Shown here: in pieces, positions 35,245 to 43,639 of the stretch | Position numbering within the stretch: the stretch's first letter is position 1 | Layout: every line of letters begins with the position of its first letter | Source: Flavobacterium laiguense | GTDB lineage: Bacteria > Bacteroidota > Bacteroidia > Flavobacteriales > Flavobacteriaceae | Assembly: GCF_003097655.1 (NCBI RefSeq) | Contig: NZ_QCZH01000001.1 | Span: 496,001-560,000 of the forward strand | Direction: 5' to 3' | Length of the DNA: 64,000 bases | Program-made: the position numbers and the translations under genes | Notes under the pieces: model-generated | What the model saw: only the letters and a program-made list of their open reading frames with translations | Told to the model about the DNA's origin: nothing | Databases searched by the model: none

Positions 35245-35946
35245 CTATTCTCTTGTCCTAGTTGTACGTTGCTCAATTCTTTTCTCGTATTGTTCTCCTT
35301 GAAAGATGCGTTGTACTAAAATTCCCGAAATATGAATTTGGTTGGGATCTAATGTTCCGGCTTCGACCAATTCTTCTACTTCGGCCACGGTGATTTTGGC
35401 GGCGCCACACATACACGGGTTGAAGTTTCTGGCGGTTCCCTTGAAGATGAGGTTTCCTGCGGTATCGCCTTTCCACGCTTTTACTATGGCAAAATCGGCT
35501 TTGAAGGCGTGTTCCATAATGTGCATTTTGCCATTAAATTCACGAACTTCTTTACCTTCGGCTACTTCGGTTCCGTAACCTGCTGGGGTGAAAAAGGCAG
35601 GGATTCCTGCTTGTGACGCTCGGCATCTTTCGGCCAATGTTCCTTGTGGGATGAGGTCTACCTCAAGTTCCCCGGAAAGCATTTGGCGTTCGAATTCGGC
35701 ATTTTCTCCCACGTAGGAAGAAATCATTTTTTTGATTTGTTTTTTTTGTAACAACAAACCGAGTCCAAAATCATCTACACCGGCATTATTGGAAATGCAC
35801 GTCAGATTTGTGGTCTCTTTTTGAACTAATTCGGCGATGGAGTTTTCGGGTATGCCACACAATCCGAAACCACCAAGCATAAGGGTCATTCCGTTTTCTA
35901 TTCCTTGTAGTGCCTCTTGAACGGTATTTACTTTTTTGTTAATCAT
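35245..35946 (-). CDS. scoA: 3-oxoacid (succinyl) CoA-transferase subunit A
   Basis: A 233-residue alpha subunit of the CoA-transferase. The family motif [13 protein letters not shown] lies near residues 25-37, followed by [15 protein letters not shown] and [15 protein letters not shown]. It partners the product of the gene at 34414 and acts in ketone-body or 3-oxoacid metabolism in the cytoplasm. The last residues ([13 protein letters not shown]) are charged and slightly longer than in many homologues, possibly a read-on into repeat sequence. No promoter was clearly identified, although AT-rich bases precede the start. Confidence 0.95.
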   Translation of the reverse strand: MINKKVNTVQEALQGIENGMTLMLGGFGLCGIPENSIAELVQKETTNLTCISNNAGVDDFGLGLLLQKKQIKKMISSYVGENAEFERQMLSGELEVDLIPQGTLAERCRASQAGIPAFFTPAGYGTEVAEGKEVREFNGKMHIMEHAFKADFAIVKAWKGDTAGNLIFKGTARNFNPCMCGAAKITVAEVEELVEAGTLDPNQIHISGILVQRIFQGEQYEKRIEQRTTRTRE

Positions 35947-36138
35947 ACTGATTTATTTAGAACTATATCGATTTCTTTAATTTTTGTAAAATTAGGTCAT
36001 TTTTTGTTTTCTGTGAAGTATTATTATTTAAAGCATTAAAAAGGGGACTTCAATTGAAAATAATTAATGGATAAAGCAAACTTAGTAAAATAATCGCATT
36101 GATTTGTTTTCAATTTTTATTAAATAGGGATAAACAAG

Positions 36139-36171
36139 AAGAACCATTTTAGAAGTTCTAAAATGGTTCTT
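36139..36171. terminator. long perfect hairpin, terminator-like
   Basis: AAGAACCATTTTAGAA (36139-36154) and TTCTAAAATGGTTCTT (36156-36171) pair without mismatch. It lacks a long T run. It lies between divergent units (scoA leftward starting at 35946, PBP1A ending at 36404), so it may protect scoA from read-through. Confidence 0.55.
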
Positions 36172-36231
36172 TGAATAGCCTTGTAGGTGTTCCTGTATTT
36201 TAAAAATAAAATAGGATGGTTTGCAGGATTT

Positions 36232-36293
36232 GCGTGAGGGATAGACGGAAGCTACCGAAGTAGCCCATCCCGATAATTATCGGGAAGCCCGAC
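36232..36293. repeat. dispersed repeat, GCGTGAGGGATAG ... AGCCCGAC type
   Basis: It starts GCGTGAGGGATAG (36232-36244) and ends AGCCCGAC (36286-36293), with a perfect 16-base palindrome CCCGATAATTATCGGG (36269-36284) inside. A second copy with the same ends is at 55088-55178 and a half copy at 29564. I remember such repeats as common in Flavobacterium intergenic DNA; no search was done. Confidence 0.6.
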
Positions 36294-36300
36294 CGCAATA

Positions 36301-36345
36301 AAAAAAAGGCCAACTAGCACGTAAGCTGAGTTGGCCTTTTTTTTT
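36301..36345 (-). terminator. terminator of the ricT-gldH-PBP1A operon
   Basis: An A7 run plus GGCCAACT (36308-36315) faces AGTTGGCC (36329-36336) and a T9 run. It is symmetric and therefore bidirectional, and begins 59 bases past the PBP1A stop. Confidence 0.85.
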
Positions 36346-36403
36346 ATTGTGGTCACGCCCTAATGATTCTGAAAAAGAGAGCTAGTGACTTGAAAACTAT
36401 TTT

Positions 36404-38722
36404 TTATAATGCAAATTCCTCGGTGTCCTGTTCGGGAGTAGCGGTGGTATCTTTGACTACGGCTGCTCGAGGAGTATAACAATCTACTTTGATGGAAAGA
36501 TTGGATGGTCTTTCGAAAGGTTCTTTGGATATATTTAAGGCTTTGTCCTCGTAGCATTTATTCATATAATATCCCCAAATTGGTAACGCTGTGGCAGCTC
36601 CTTGTCCGTACGTAAGCGTTTTGAAATGAGACGAACGGTCTTCACAGCCTACCCAAACACCTGTTACTAGGTTGGGAACCATTCCCATGAACCAACCATC
36701 GGATTGATTTTGTGAGGTTCCTGTTTTTCCTGCTATTGGATTCGTAAACATATACGGATATCCTGTCCAACGTTTGTCTCCGTTTCCTCCATTTTGAGTT
36801 CTCAATCTGGCTCCAGAACCCGTTTCGGTTACCCCTTCCAATAATTTAATTACGGCAAATGCAATGTCTTTGTTCAAAACATCATGGGATTCCGGGATGG
36901 GTTCGTAGATTACTTCACCACTTTTATTCTCTATTTTTGATAAAAATTGAGGTTTCGTATAAACCCCTTGATTGGCAAATGTACTGAAGGCTGCCACCAT
37001 GTCTTCTACGGTAATTTCTACGGCGCCCAAAGCAATGGAAGGCTGGTTGATGATTTCGGATTTTACTCCCAATTTATGGGTTAATTCGATTACGGCTTCG
37101 GGACCCACTTTGTCTATCAGTTTTGCCGAAATGGTATTTATGGATTGAGCCAAAGCTTGCTTTAAGGTTACCATTCCGCGGTATTTGTTATCGGAGTTTC
37201 TAGGTTCCCAATCTTCGGTTACATGGTGACGTCCAACACGAATGATAAAGGGACCATCTAAAATAGAGTCGCAAGGAGACATGTTTAATTGTTCGATTGC
37301 CGTTGCATAAACAAAAGGTTTGAAGGTAGAACCGACCTGTCTGGCTCCTTGTCCTACGTGATCGTACTGAAAGTATTTGTAATTGATACCTCCAACCCAC
37401 ACTTTTATATTACCCGTTTGTGGTTCCATAGACATGACTCCAGCTTGTAAGAAGTGTTTGTAATAACGAATGGAATCCATTGGGGTCATGATGGTATCTC
37501 TTTCGCCTTTCCAGGTAAAAACCGTCATTTTTGTCTTTTCGTTGAATGATTTGATGATTTCTTCGTCGCTTTTGTCTTGTTCTTTCAAGATGGACCAGCG
37601 GCTAGAAGATTTCATGGCTTGATTCAGAATACGTTGGGTTTCTGCTTGAGAAATGTTTACAAAAGGGGCGTTTTTATTGTCTTTTGCCTGAATAAAAAAC
37701 TCTTCCTGCATGTTTTCCATGTGAGCAGCTACAGCTTCTTCGGCATAGGCTTGCATTCTGGAATCTATGGTGGTGTAAATTTTAAGACCGTCTTTGTAAA
37801 TATCGTAATCGGAACCATCGGGTTTCTTGTTTTCTTCTACCCATTTTTTCATGTAATCACGTAGATACTCCCTAAAATAAGTAGCCGTTCCTTCTCTATG
37901 ACTTTCTAGTTTGAAATTCAGCGTGATAGGCAAGCTTTGTAATTGTGCTTTTTGGTCTTCGGTAATGAGGTTTGCTTTTTCCATTTGCGATAGCACCACA
38001 TTTCTACGGTTTTTTACGCCTACGGGGTTTTTTACGGGGTTGTAAAGTCCCGAGTTTTTAAACATTCCCACTAATATTGCCGATTCATCAATGGTTAAAT
38101 CTTTGGGCTCTTTAGAGAAATAAGTTTTCGCGGCAGAGCTAACCCCAACAGAATAATTTCCAAAATCATACACATTGCAATACATGGCGATGATTTCGTT
38201 TTTGGTGTATTGGCGTTCCAATCGAATGGCGATGATCCATTCTTTCATTTTTTGAACGATTCGAAAAGGTAAAAACTTAGAGCCTTCTCCGTGAAATAAT
38301 TGCTTGGCCAATTGTTGAGATAAGGTACTGGCTCCTCCGCTTGTTCCCAAACTGGCAATGGCTCTTAGCGTTCCTCTTCCGTCAATTCCAGAGTGTTCGT
38401 AAAAACGAGCATCTTCGGTGGCTACCAAGGCTTGAACGAGATTTTTTGGCAAATCGGAATATTTTAATGCAGAACGGTTTTGTTTGAAATATTTACCCAA
38501 AACGACCCCGTCTGAAGAGATAATCTCTGTAGCCAAATTAGAATCTGGATTTTCTAAATCTTCAAAAGAAGGCATGGAACCAAAAAGCCCCCAAGATGCA
38601 AACAGGAAAAATAATGCAATCGATCCCATTCCGTAAAAGAAAATCTTCCAAAATTTCTTGGAATAATATTTTACATCTTTCTCGATGCCTTTTGTCTGTG
38701 TGTTATTTTTTCTAGTAGCCAT
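36404..38722 (-). CDS. class A penicillin-binding protein (PBP1A type)
   Basis: A 772-residue bifunctional peptidoglycan synthase. Order: a short cytoplasmic tail, one transmembrane helix (about 28-46), the GT51 glycosyltransferase domain with EDARFYEH (103-110) and GGASTLSQQLAKQLF, then the transpeptidase domain with the active-site serine in GSTFKPF (near residue 466), SIN, and KTGTS (near 665). It polymerises lipid II and cross-links the wall. The C-terminus after about 740 is low complexity and acidic. The gene begins 8 bases after gldH, so it is the last gene of the ricT-gldH operon. Confidence 0.95.
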   Translation of the reverse strand: MATRKNNTQTKGIEKDVKYYSKKFWKIFFYGMGSIALFFLFASWGLFGSMPSFEDLENPDSNLATEIISSDGVVLGKYFKQNRSALKYSDLPKNLVQALVATEDARFYEHSGIDGRGTLRAIASLGTSGGASTLSQQLAKQLFHGEGSKFLPFRIVQKMKEWIIAIRLERQYTKNEIIAMYCNVYDFGNYSVGVSSAAKTYFSKEPKDLTIDESAILVGMFKNSGLYNPVKNPVGVKNRRNVVLSQMEKANLITEDQKAQLQSLPITLNFKLESHREGTATYFREYLRDYMKKWVEENKKPDGSDYDIYKDGLKIYTTIDSRMQAYAEEAVAAHMENMQEEFFIQAKDNKNAPFVNISQAETQRILNQAMKSSSRWSILKEQDKSDEEIIKSFNEKTKMTVFTWKGERDTIMTPMDSIRYYKHFLQAGVMSMEPQTGNIKVWVGGINYKYFQYDHVGQGARQVGSTFKPFVYATAIEQLNMSPCDSILDGPFIIRVGRHHVTEDWEPRNSDNKYRGMVTLKQALAQSINTISAKLIDKVGPEAVIELTHKLGVKSEIINQPSIALGAVEITVEDMVAAFSTFANQGVYTKPQFLSKIENKSGEVIYEPIPESHDVLNKDIAFAVIKLLEGVTETGSGARLRTQNGGNGDKRWTGYPYMFTNPIAGKTGTSQNQSDGWFMGMVPNLVTGVWVGCEDRSSHFKTLTYGQGAATALPIWGYYMNKCYEDKALNISKEPFERPSNLSIKVDCYTPRAAVVKDTTATPEQDTEEFAL

Positions 38723-38730
38723 ATACTAAT

Positions 38731-39210
38731 CTATTCTTTTTTTTCTATTCTAAAGCCAACTTCTGTGATTCCGTCTAAAAGGGCAACCCCGGGAACTTTT
38801 CCGGTTTCTCTCACCACTTGTTTGATGTGTACTTTGTATTTCCCTCTAAATCGCACATTTTCTTTGTAGTAGAGTTTGCTTTCTTTGAGATCTGTAAATC
38901 CATCGCCGAGTAATGTCCCGTCCGGATTGGCCATTTGGTACTCTAAAGTGTCTACTTTTGTATAACCGTTTGGACTCTCTAAAGACACAATTAAAAAAAT
39001 ATTGTTGTATTTGTAATTGTTATTGTCTCTTAAATTCACAAATAAATCGTAGCGTTTTGTTGAATCCAAAACGGGTAAATCAAAAGTTACAATACTGTCT
39101 TTGTTCCAGGCACTACCTACAGATTTGTACTCGTCAAAAACTCTTTTTTTATCACACGAAAAAAGGAGTACTGTCACTAAAAGTAGTAAAACACTATTCT
39201 TTATTCTCAT
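38731..39210 (-). CDS. gldH: gliding-motility lipoprotein GldH
   Basis: A 159-residue lipoprotein (lipobox LLFSC, Cys19). The GldH pattern is visible in AWNKDSIVTFDLPVLDST, YDLFVNLRDNNNYKYNNIFL and LLGDGFTDLKESKLYYKENV. In Flavobacterium johnsoniae GldH is required for gliding, together with other Gld proteins and the type IX secretion apparatus. It overlaps the end of ricT by 17 bases and precedes the PBP1A gene, a neighbourhood that supports the call. Presence of the gene suggests, but does not prove, that the organism glides. Confidence 0.9.
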   Translation of the reverse strand: MRIKNSVLLLLVTVLLFSCDKKRVFDEYKSVGSAWNKDSIVTFDLPVLDSTKRYDLFVNLRDNNNYKYNNIFLIVSLESPNGYTKVDTLEYQMANPDGTLLGDGFTDLKESKLYYKENVRFRGKYKVHIKQVVRETGKVPGVALLDGITEVGFRIEKKE

Positions 39211-40630
39211 TCTTTTTAATAATTATAGGTTTTCTAGGTTGTTCTGGTTTACTCTCGCTTGTAGCTGGACGGTTAGGGTTAGGCTTATTGCGATTGTTGT
39301 TTTTATTCCTATTGTTATTGCGATTCTCTTTGTTCGGATTCTCTTTGTTCGGATTTTCCTTATTAGGGTTTTCTTTGTTCAGATTCTCTTTACTGGGATT
39401 ATTTTCTTTGCTGATAACGTTTGCCTTTTGAATGCTCGGAGGATTGTTTTTTTGAATAATTGGTTTGTTCGCACTGTTGGGAACAATCACATTTTCTCCA
39501 GCAATTCTTGGTTTTTTGTTTGGTTTTTTCTTCCTTTTTGGTTGGTCGAAACGCGTTAAACTTTCCTGACCCATCGCATTGTTGAAATTTTGCTCTGGCT
39601 CTACGATCAGTTCGATAGCATAATCTTCTAAAGAAGAAACTTTGTTTTTCAGTTTGTTTTCGGCGATAATTTCTTTGACCTGATCAATCTTTAAAATATG
39701 CCAGTTCGCAAAATTATTGGTATAGGCAAACCACATTAATCCTTTGAAAATGTCTTGTTTTTGACAAATAGCGTCTCCTTTTTCGGTAACTAATTTGGTA
39801 TCGAACTCTGGAAACTCCTTTAGGGCATCCATGTAAGTGTCGAGTTCATAATTCAAACAGCATTTCAATTTACCGCATTGACCCGCCAATTTTTGTGGAT
39901 TTAAGGATAATTGTTGGTAACGTGCTGCCGAGGTGTTCACACTTCTGAAATCTGTTAGCCAAGTAGAACAACATAATTCTCTACCACAAGATCCAATTCC
40001 GCCTAAACGAGCCGCTTCTTGGCGGAAACCTACTTGTTTCATCTCGACTCTGGTACTGAATTCCTTGGCAAAGTCTTTGATTAAAAGTCTAAAGTCGACT
40101 CTGTCATTGGCCGTGTAGTAGAATGTTGCTTTTGATCCATCGCCTTGAAATTCGATGTCCGAAATTTTCATTTCCAGTTTTTGGGCAATGGCAAGTTCAC
40201 GAGCTCTTACTTTCATAGGTTCTTCCTTGTCTCTAGCCGTAGACCAAATATCAATGTCTTTTTGAGTGGCTTTTCGATACACTTTTGGAACTTCATTGCT
40301 TAAATGATTAACCCCTTTTTTCTTCATTTGAATTTTTACCAATTCTCCTGTAAGTGTAACGATTCCTATATCATGTCCGGGTGAGGCAACAGTTGCCACA
40401 ATATCACCCATACTCAATGTTAATTTTTCGGTATTGCGGTAAAATTCTTTTCTGCCGTTTTTAAAACGGACTTCAACACAGTCAAAAGGAGCTTCTCCGT
40501 TAGGTAAACTCATGTTAGAAAGCCAGTCAAAAACGGTTAATTTATTGCAGCTATCGGTGCCGCAAGTCCCATTATTTTTACAACCCTTTGGTGCACCACC
40601 ATCTGAAGTTGAACAACTTGTACATGCCAT
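39194..40630 (-). CDS. ricT: RicT/YaaT (PSP1-domain) Fe-S protein
   Basis: A 478-residue protein with an N-terminal cysteine-rich segment (ACTSCSTSDGG, GCKNNGTCG) and a PSP1 domain (about 60-320) containing GIGSCGRELCCSTWL and GQCGKLKCCLNYE, cysteines that in RicT bind Fe-S clusters with RicA and RicF partners. In Bacillus the complex acts in RNA maturation; the role in Bacteroidota is unclear. Residues from about 365 on are basic and low complexity, with repeats of the NKENP type encoded by an imperfect 15-base tandem repeat (about 39322-39411), probably variable between strains. The gene is first in the operon with gldH and PBP1A. Confidence 0.92.
   Translation of the reverse strand: MACTSCSTSDGGAPKGCKNNGTCGTDSCNKLTVFDWLSNMSLPNGEAPFDCVEVRFKNGRKEFYRNTEKLTLSMGDIVATVASPGHDIGIVTLTGELVKIQMKKKGVNHLSNEVPKVYRKATQKDIDIWSTARDKEEPMKVRARELAIAQKLEMKISDIEFQGDGSKATFYYTANDRVDFRLLIKDFAKEFSTRVEMKQVGFRQEAARLGGIGSCGRELCCSTWLTDFRSVNTSAARYQQLSLNPQKLAGQCGKLKCCLNYELDTYMDALKEFPEFDTKLVTEKGDAICQKQDIFKGLMWFAYTNNFANWHILKIDQVKEIIAENKLKNKVSSLEDYAIELIVEPEQNFNNAMGQESLTRFDQPKRKKKPNKKPRIAGENVIVPNSANKPIIQKNNPPSIQKANVISKENNPSKENLNKENPNKENPNKENPNKENRNNNRNKNNNRNKPNPNRPATSESKPEQPRKPIIIKKNENKE
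39322..39411. repeat. imperfect 15-base tandem repeat in ricT 3' part
   Basis: About six units of a ttctctttgttcgga-like word (plus strand) code for repeated Lys-Glu-Asn-Pro-Asn units. The period is a multiple of three, so gain or loss of units keeps the frame. Confidence 0.75.
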
Positions 40631-40984
40631 AATTTTATATGTAGTATTGCGATTAACGCAATTTAAGTTCTTAATATGTTTAATCCGTAAAGGTAGTATT
40701 TTTTTAGTTTATGTTACAAGGGATGAAAATGGCAAAAAATCATAAAATTATACTAAAGAAACAGGATATAATTAAGATTAGAATTTGTTTTTCTAATGGG
40801 CTTAGCGAAAGATTTTGTTTTTAAAGGTTTTAAATTATTTGGGTTTAATTTAAATAGTTGATAATGAGCTTTTTTTTGGATAAAAAATAGTTTGTATTTT
40901 ATGTTTTAACACTAAAATATTTATCTTTATAAAACCCTTTCCAAGGGTTTATTCTTATTTTGTAAATTTTAAATTTAATTAATT
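40631..40984. other. 354-base divergent intergenic region (ricT / first sulfatase)
   Basis: It contains the likely ricT promoter (40688-40719, minus strand) and the upstream region of the sulfatase gene, with a TATCTTTA -7-like word at 40922-40929 directly before a small hairpin AAACCCTT-TCC-AAGGGTTT (40932-40950). No operator of the TGTGnTCGAnCACA kind is present here, so the sulfatase cluster does not seem part of that regulon. Confidence 0.5.
40688..40719 (-). promoter_or_regulatory. probable ricT promoter
   Basis: On the minus strand TTG (complement of 40717-40719), 21-base spacer, TACCTTTA (complement of 40688-40695), seven of eight to TAnnTTTG. The ricT start is about 55 bases downstream. 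Confidence 0.5.
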
Positions 40985-43372
40985 ATGAATCAAAAAAATC
41001 TAGTAGCAATTGTTGTTACAGTATTGCTTTCTTACTGTAGTTATGCACAGCAACCCGCTTTCAAGGGCGAAGTCAAACTCGATGTCCGCGACTCCAAAGC
41101 AGATTGGGCTCCTTTCATTCGTAAAAAAGCCCCAGAGGGATCGCCAAATATCCTGTTCATTCTTTATGACGATACTGGATTAGCGGCTTGGTCACCTTAT
41201 GGCGGAAGAATCAATATGCCAACCATGGATAAATTGGCTGCCGATGGATTAACCTATACCCAATGGCAAACAGTTGCGCTTTGTTCTCCAACCCGTTCTT
41301 GTATTAACACGGGTCGTAATCATAACCTTAATGGAATGGGGGTTATTACCGAAGGTGCGAACGGATTTCCTGGATTCAGTTGCCAATTGCCTGCACAAGC
41401 GGCAACTATGGCTCAAATATTGAATGATAATGGATGGAGTACTTTTTGGTTAGGAAAAAACCATAATGTACCAGAAACGGATCTTTCGGCGGGTGCCAAT
41501 AAAAGCCAGTGGCCGTTGCAACAAGGTTACGATCGTTTTTACGGTTTTATTGGTGGAGAAACCAACCAGTTTTATCCCGATTTAACAGAGGACAATCACG
41601 CTATCGAAGCGCCTTATGGCCCAGAAAAAGGATATCATTTGTCCAAAGATTTAGCAGACCAAGCCATCAAAATGATTGGTGATCAAAAATCAGCCAATCC
41701 TTCCAAACCTTGGTTTATGTGGTATTGCCCTGGAGCCAATCATGCGCCTCATCAAGCACCACAGGATTACATTGCCAAATACAAAGGAAAATTTGATGAT
41801 GGCTATGAAGCGTATCGCAAATGGGTTATGCCTCGTATGATTGAAAAAGGTATTTTGCCAAAAGGAACTAAATTGACTGAATGGAACCCAATGCCAAAAG
41901 ATATGGCAAATCCTGCAGATGCAGTGCGCCCGTGGGAATCATTGAGTGCAGATGAAAAGAAATTGTTTTCCCGTTTGTGCGAAGTATATGCTGCTTTTTC
42001 AGAATATACCGACGCGGAAATTGGTCGAATAGTTGACTATTTGAAAAAGACGGGTCAATATGAAAATACCGTTATTATGTATGCCTCCGATAATGGAGCA
42101 TCTGGAGAAGGTACGCCAAACGGTTCGGTTAATGAAAATAAATTCTTCAATGGTTTTCCAGATGATTTAGCCGAAAACATGAAGTTGATCGATGAGTTGG
42201 GTGGGCCAAATACCTACGAACATTATCCAACAGGATGGGCTGCAGCCTTATCTACTCCTTTCAAAATGTTCAAGCGTTACTCCAATTATGCTGGAGGTAC
42301 AGATTGTCCATTAACCATCACTTGGCCAAAAGGAATTAAAGCTAGAGGTGAAGTACGTAATCAATACCACCATGCGGTAGATATCGTTCCAACGATTCTT
42401 GAAATTTGCGGACTTGAAATGCCAAAAGTTTACAAAGGTGTTGAACAATATCCTTTATCTGGAGTTTCTATGAAGTATTCCTTTGATGCAAAACCAAACG
42501 ATCCTACACAAAAACACGTACAGTATTTTTCTATGTTGGGTACTCGTGCCATTTGGCAAGACGGTTGGAAAGCAGTTGCAGTTCACGCACCATTGACAGA
42601 CAAAGGGAAATTCGATCAAGACAAATGGGAATTGTATAATGTTGAAGCAGACCGTTCAGAGTCTGTTGACTTAGCCAAAAAGAATCCAGAAAAGTTAGAA
42701 GCATTAAAAAAATTATGGTTAGAGGAAGCTCTTAAAAATCAAGCATTGCCTTTGGATGACCGTACTACTATGCAAATTGTAACTATAGAACGTCCAACTG
42801 AAGAAGTAGCAAAAGACAGCTATACCTATTATCCTCATACAAGCCAAGTGCCTGAAGCAGTGGCTGTAAGTGTTAGAGGGAAATCATTTAAGATTGTTGC
42901 CAATGTTGAAATTACAGCTGCTGCTAAAGGTGTAATTTTTGCTCATGGTTCTCGTTTTGGAGGTCATAGTTTGTTTATAAAAGACCACAAATTGTACTAT
43001 GTGTATAATTTCCTTGGAATCAAAGAACAACAATTGGTTTCAACCGAGACATTACAACCCGGAAAATATACTTTTGGTATGGAGTTTACCAAAGAAAAAG
43101 CGGGTGAACATGGAGAATCACTAGGTACAGCCAAATTGTATATCAATGACAAAGAGGTTGCCACTGGTACAATGACTGCACAAGTAGGTAAATTTACCCT
43201 TGTTGGTGATGGTCTTTGTGTAGGTTTTGACAGTGGAGATCCAGTAAGCAAGCAATATAACTCTCCTGGAGAATTTGAAGGTGGTGAGATTAGCTTTGTA
43301 ACTGTGAATACAGGTAAAGAACAATATCTTGATTTAGAGCGAGAAGCCGCAAGAGCTTTTAGTAAGGAATAA
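40985..43372 (+). CDS. exported arylsulfatase (type I sulfatase, S1_4-like)
   Basis: A 795-residue exported sulfatase (signal VTVLLSYCSYAQ). Asp62 and Asp63 (YDDTG) are calcium ligands and Cys100 in CSPTR is the residue to be converted to formylglycine; the longer signature CSPTRSCINTGRN is canonical. Other active-site pieces are LGKNHN and ASDNGASGEG. The C-terminal 170 residues form an extra beta-rich domain, as in Pseudomonas-type arylsulfatases. It hydrolyses sulfate esters; substrate unknown. No formylglycine-generating enzyme is in the window. A paralogue follows at 43640, and a hairpin terminator (43417-43463) separates the two. Confidence 0.93.
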   Translation: MNQKNLVAIVVTVLLSYCSYAQQPAFKGEVKLDVRDSKADWAPFIRKKAPEGSPNILFILYDDTGLAAWSPYGGRINMPTMDKLAADGLTYTQWQTVALCSPTRSCINTGRNHNLNGMGVITEGANGFPGFSCQLPAQAATMAQILNDNGWSTFWLGKNHNVPETDLSAGANKSQWPLQQGYDRFYGFIGGETNQFYPDLTEDNHAIEAPYGPEKGYHLSKDLADQAIKMIGDQKSANPSKPWFMWYCPGANHAPHQAPQDYIAKYKGKFDDGYEAYRKWVMPRMIEKGILPKGTKLTEWNPMPKDMANPADAVRPWESLSADEKKLFSRLCEVYAAFSEYTDAEIGRIVDYLKKTGQYENTVIMYASDNGASGEGTPNGSVNENKFFNGFPDDLAENMKLIDELGGPNTYEHYPTGWAAALSTPFKMFKRYSNYAGGTDCPLTITWPKGIKARGEVRNQYHHAVDIVPTILEICGLEMPKVYKGVEQYPLSGVSMKYSFDAKPNDPTQKHVQYFSMLGTRAIWQDGWKAVAVHAPLTDKGKFDQDKWELYNVEADRSESVDLAKKNPEKLEALKKLWLEEALKNQALPLDDRTTMQIVTIERPTEEVAKDSYTYYPHTSQVPEAVAVSVRGKSFKIVANVEITAAAKGVIFAHGSRFGGHSLFIKDHKLYYVYNFLGIKEQQLVSTETLQPGKYTFGMEFTKEKAGEHGESLGTAKLYINDKEVATGTMTAQVGKFTLVGDGLCVGFDSGDPVSKQYNSPGEFEGGEISFVTVNTGKEQYLDLEREAARAFSKE

Positions 43373-43416
43373 ATCTCTTTTAACTGAACGGCATTGTTCA
43401 GTAGTATTTTTAACAA

Positions 43417-43463
43417 GACGGTCATCTCCCGATAGCAATTGGGATTGGTGGCCGTTTTTTTTA
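43417..43463 (+). terminator. hairpin terminator after first sulfatase
   Basis: ACGGTCATCTCCC (43418-43430) pairs imperfectly with GGGATTGGTGGCCGT (43441-43455) and a T8 run follows. The words GGTCATCT recur in the terminators at 46049, 48806 and 50369. Confidence 0.75.
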
Positions 43464-43639
43464 TGAAAGTCAGTAGTTTTGACAGTAATTTTCTTTAAAT
43501 AGTTTGTTGCATAAATGCCAAAAGTAAGACACTTTTTTCTTTCTTTATTACAGGCTCAATTAACCTAATAAGCAGTAGTATTTTCCGTGTTATTTGAAAA
43601 TATTTTGTTAATTTAGCTTCTTTAATACTTAAGGTAAAA

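Larger units (their letters stand above)
35947..36403. other. 457-base intergenic region with two hairpins and a dispersed repeat
   Basis: No gene. It holds a perfect 16-bp stem hairpin (36139-36171), a dispersed flavobacterial-type repeat (36232-36293) and the PBP1A terminator (36301-36345). Confidence 0.6.

Noticed and set aside
38913..39559. Hydrophobic rightward frames opposite gldH and ricT
   Set aside because: The apparent hydrophobic repeats are the antisense reading of the Lys/Asn/Glu-rich repeat of ricT.
40932..40950. Small hairpin before the first sulfatase as a riboswitch or operator
   Set aside because: It is too short for a known riboswitch and not repeated elsewhere in the window; kept only as part of the intergenic note.
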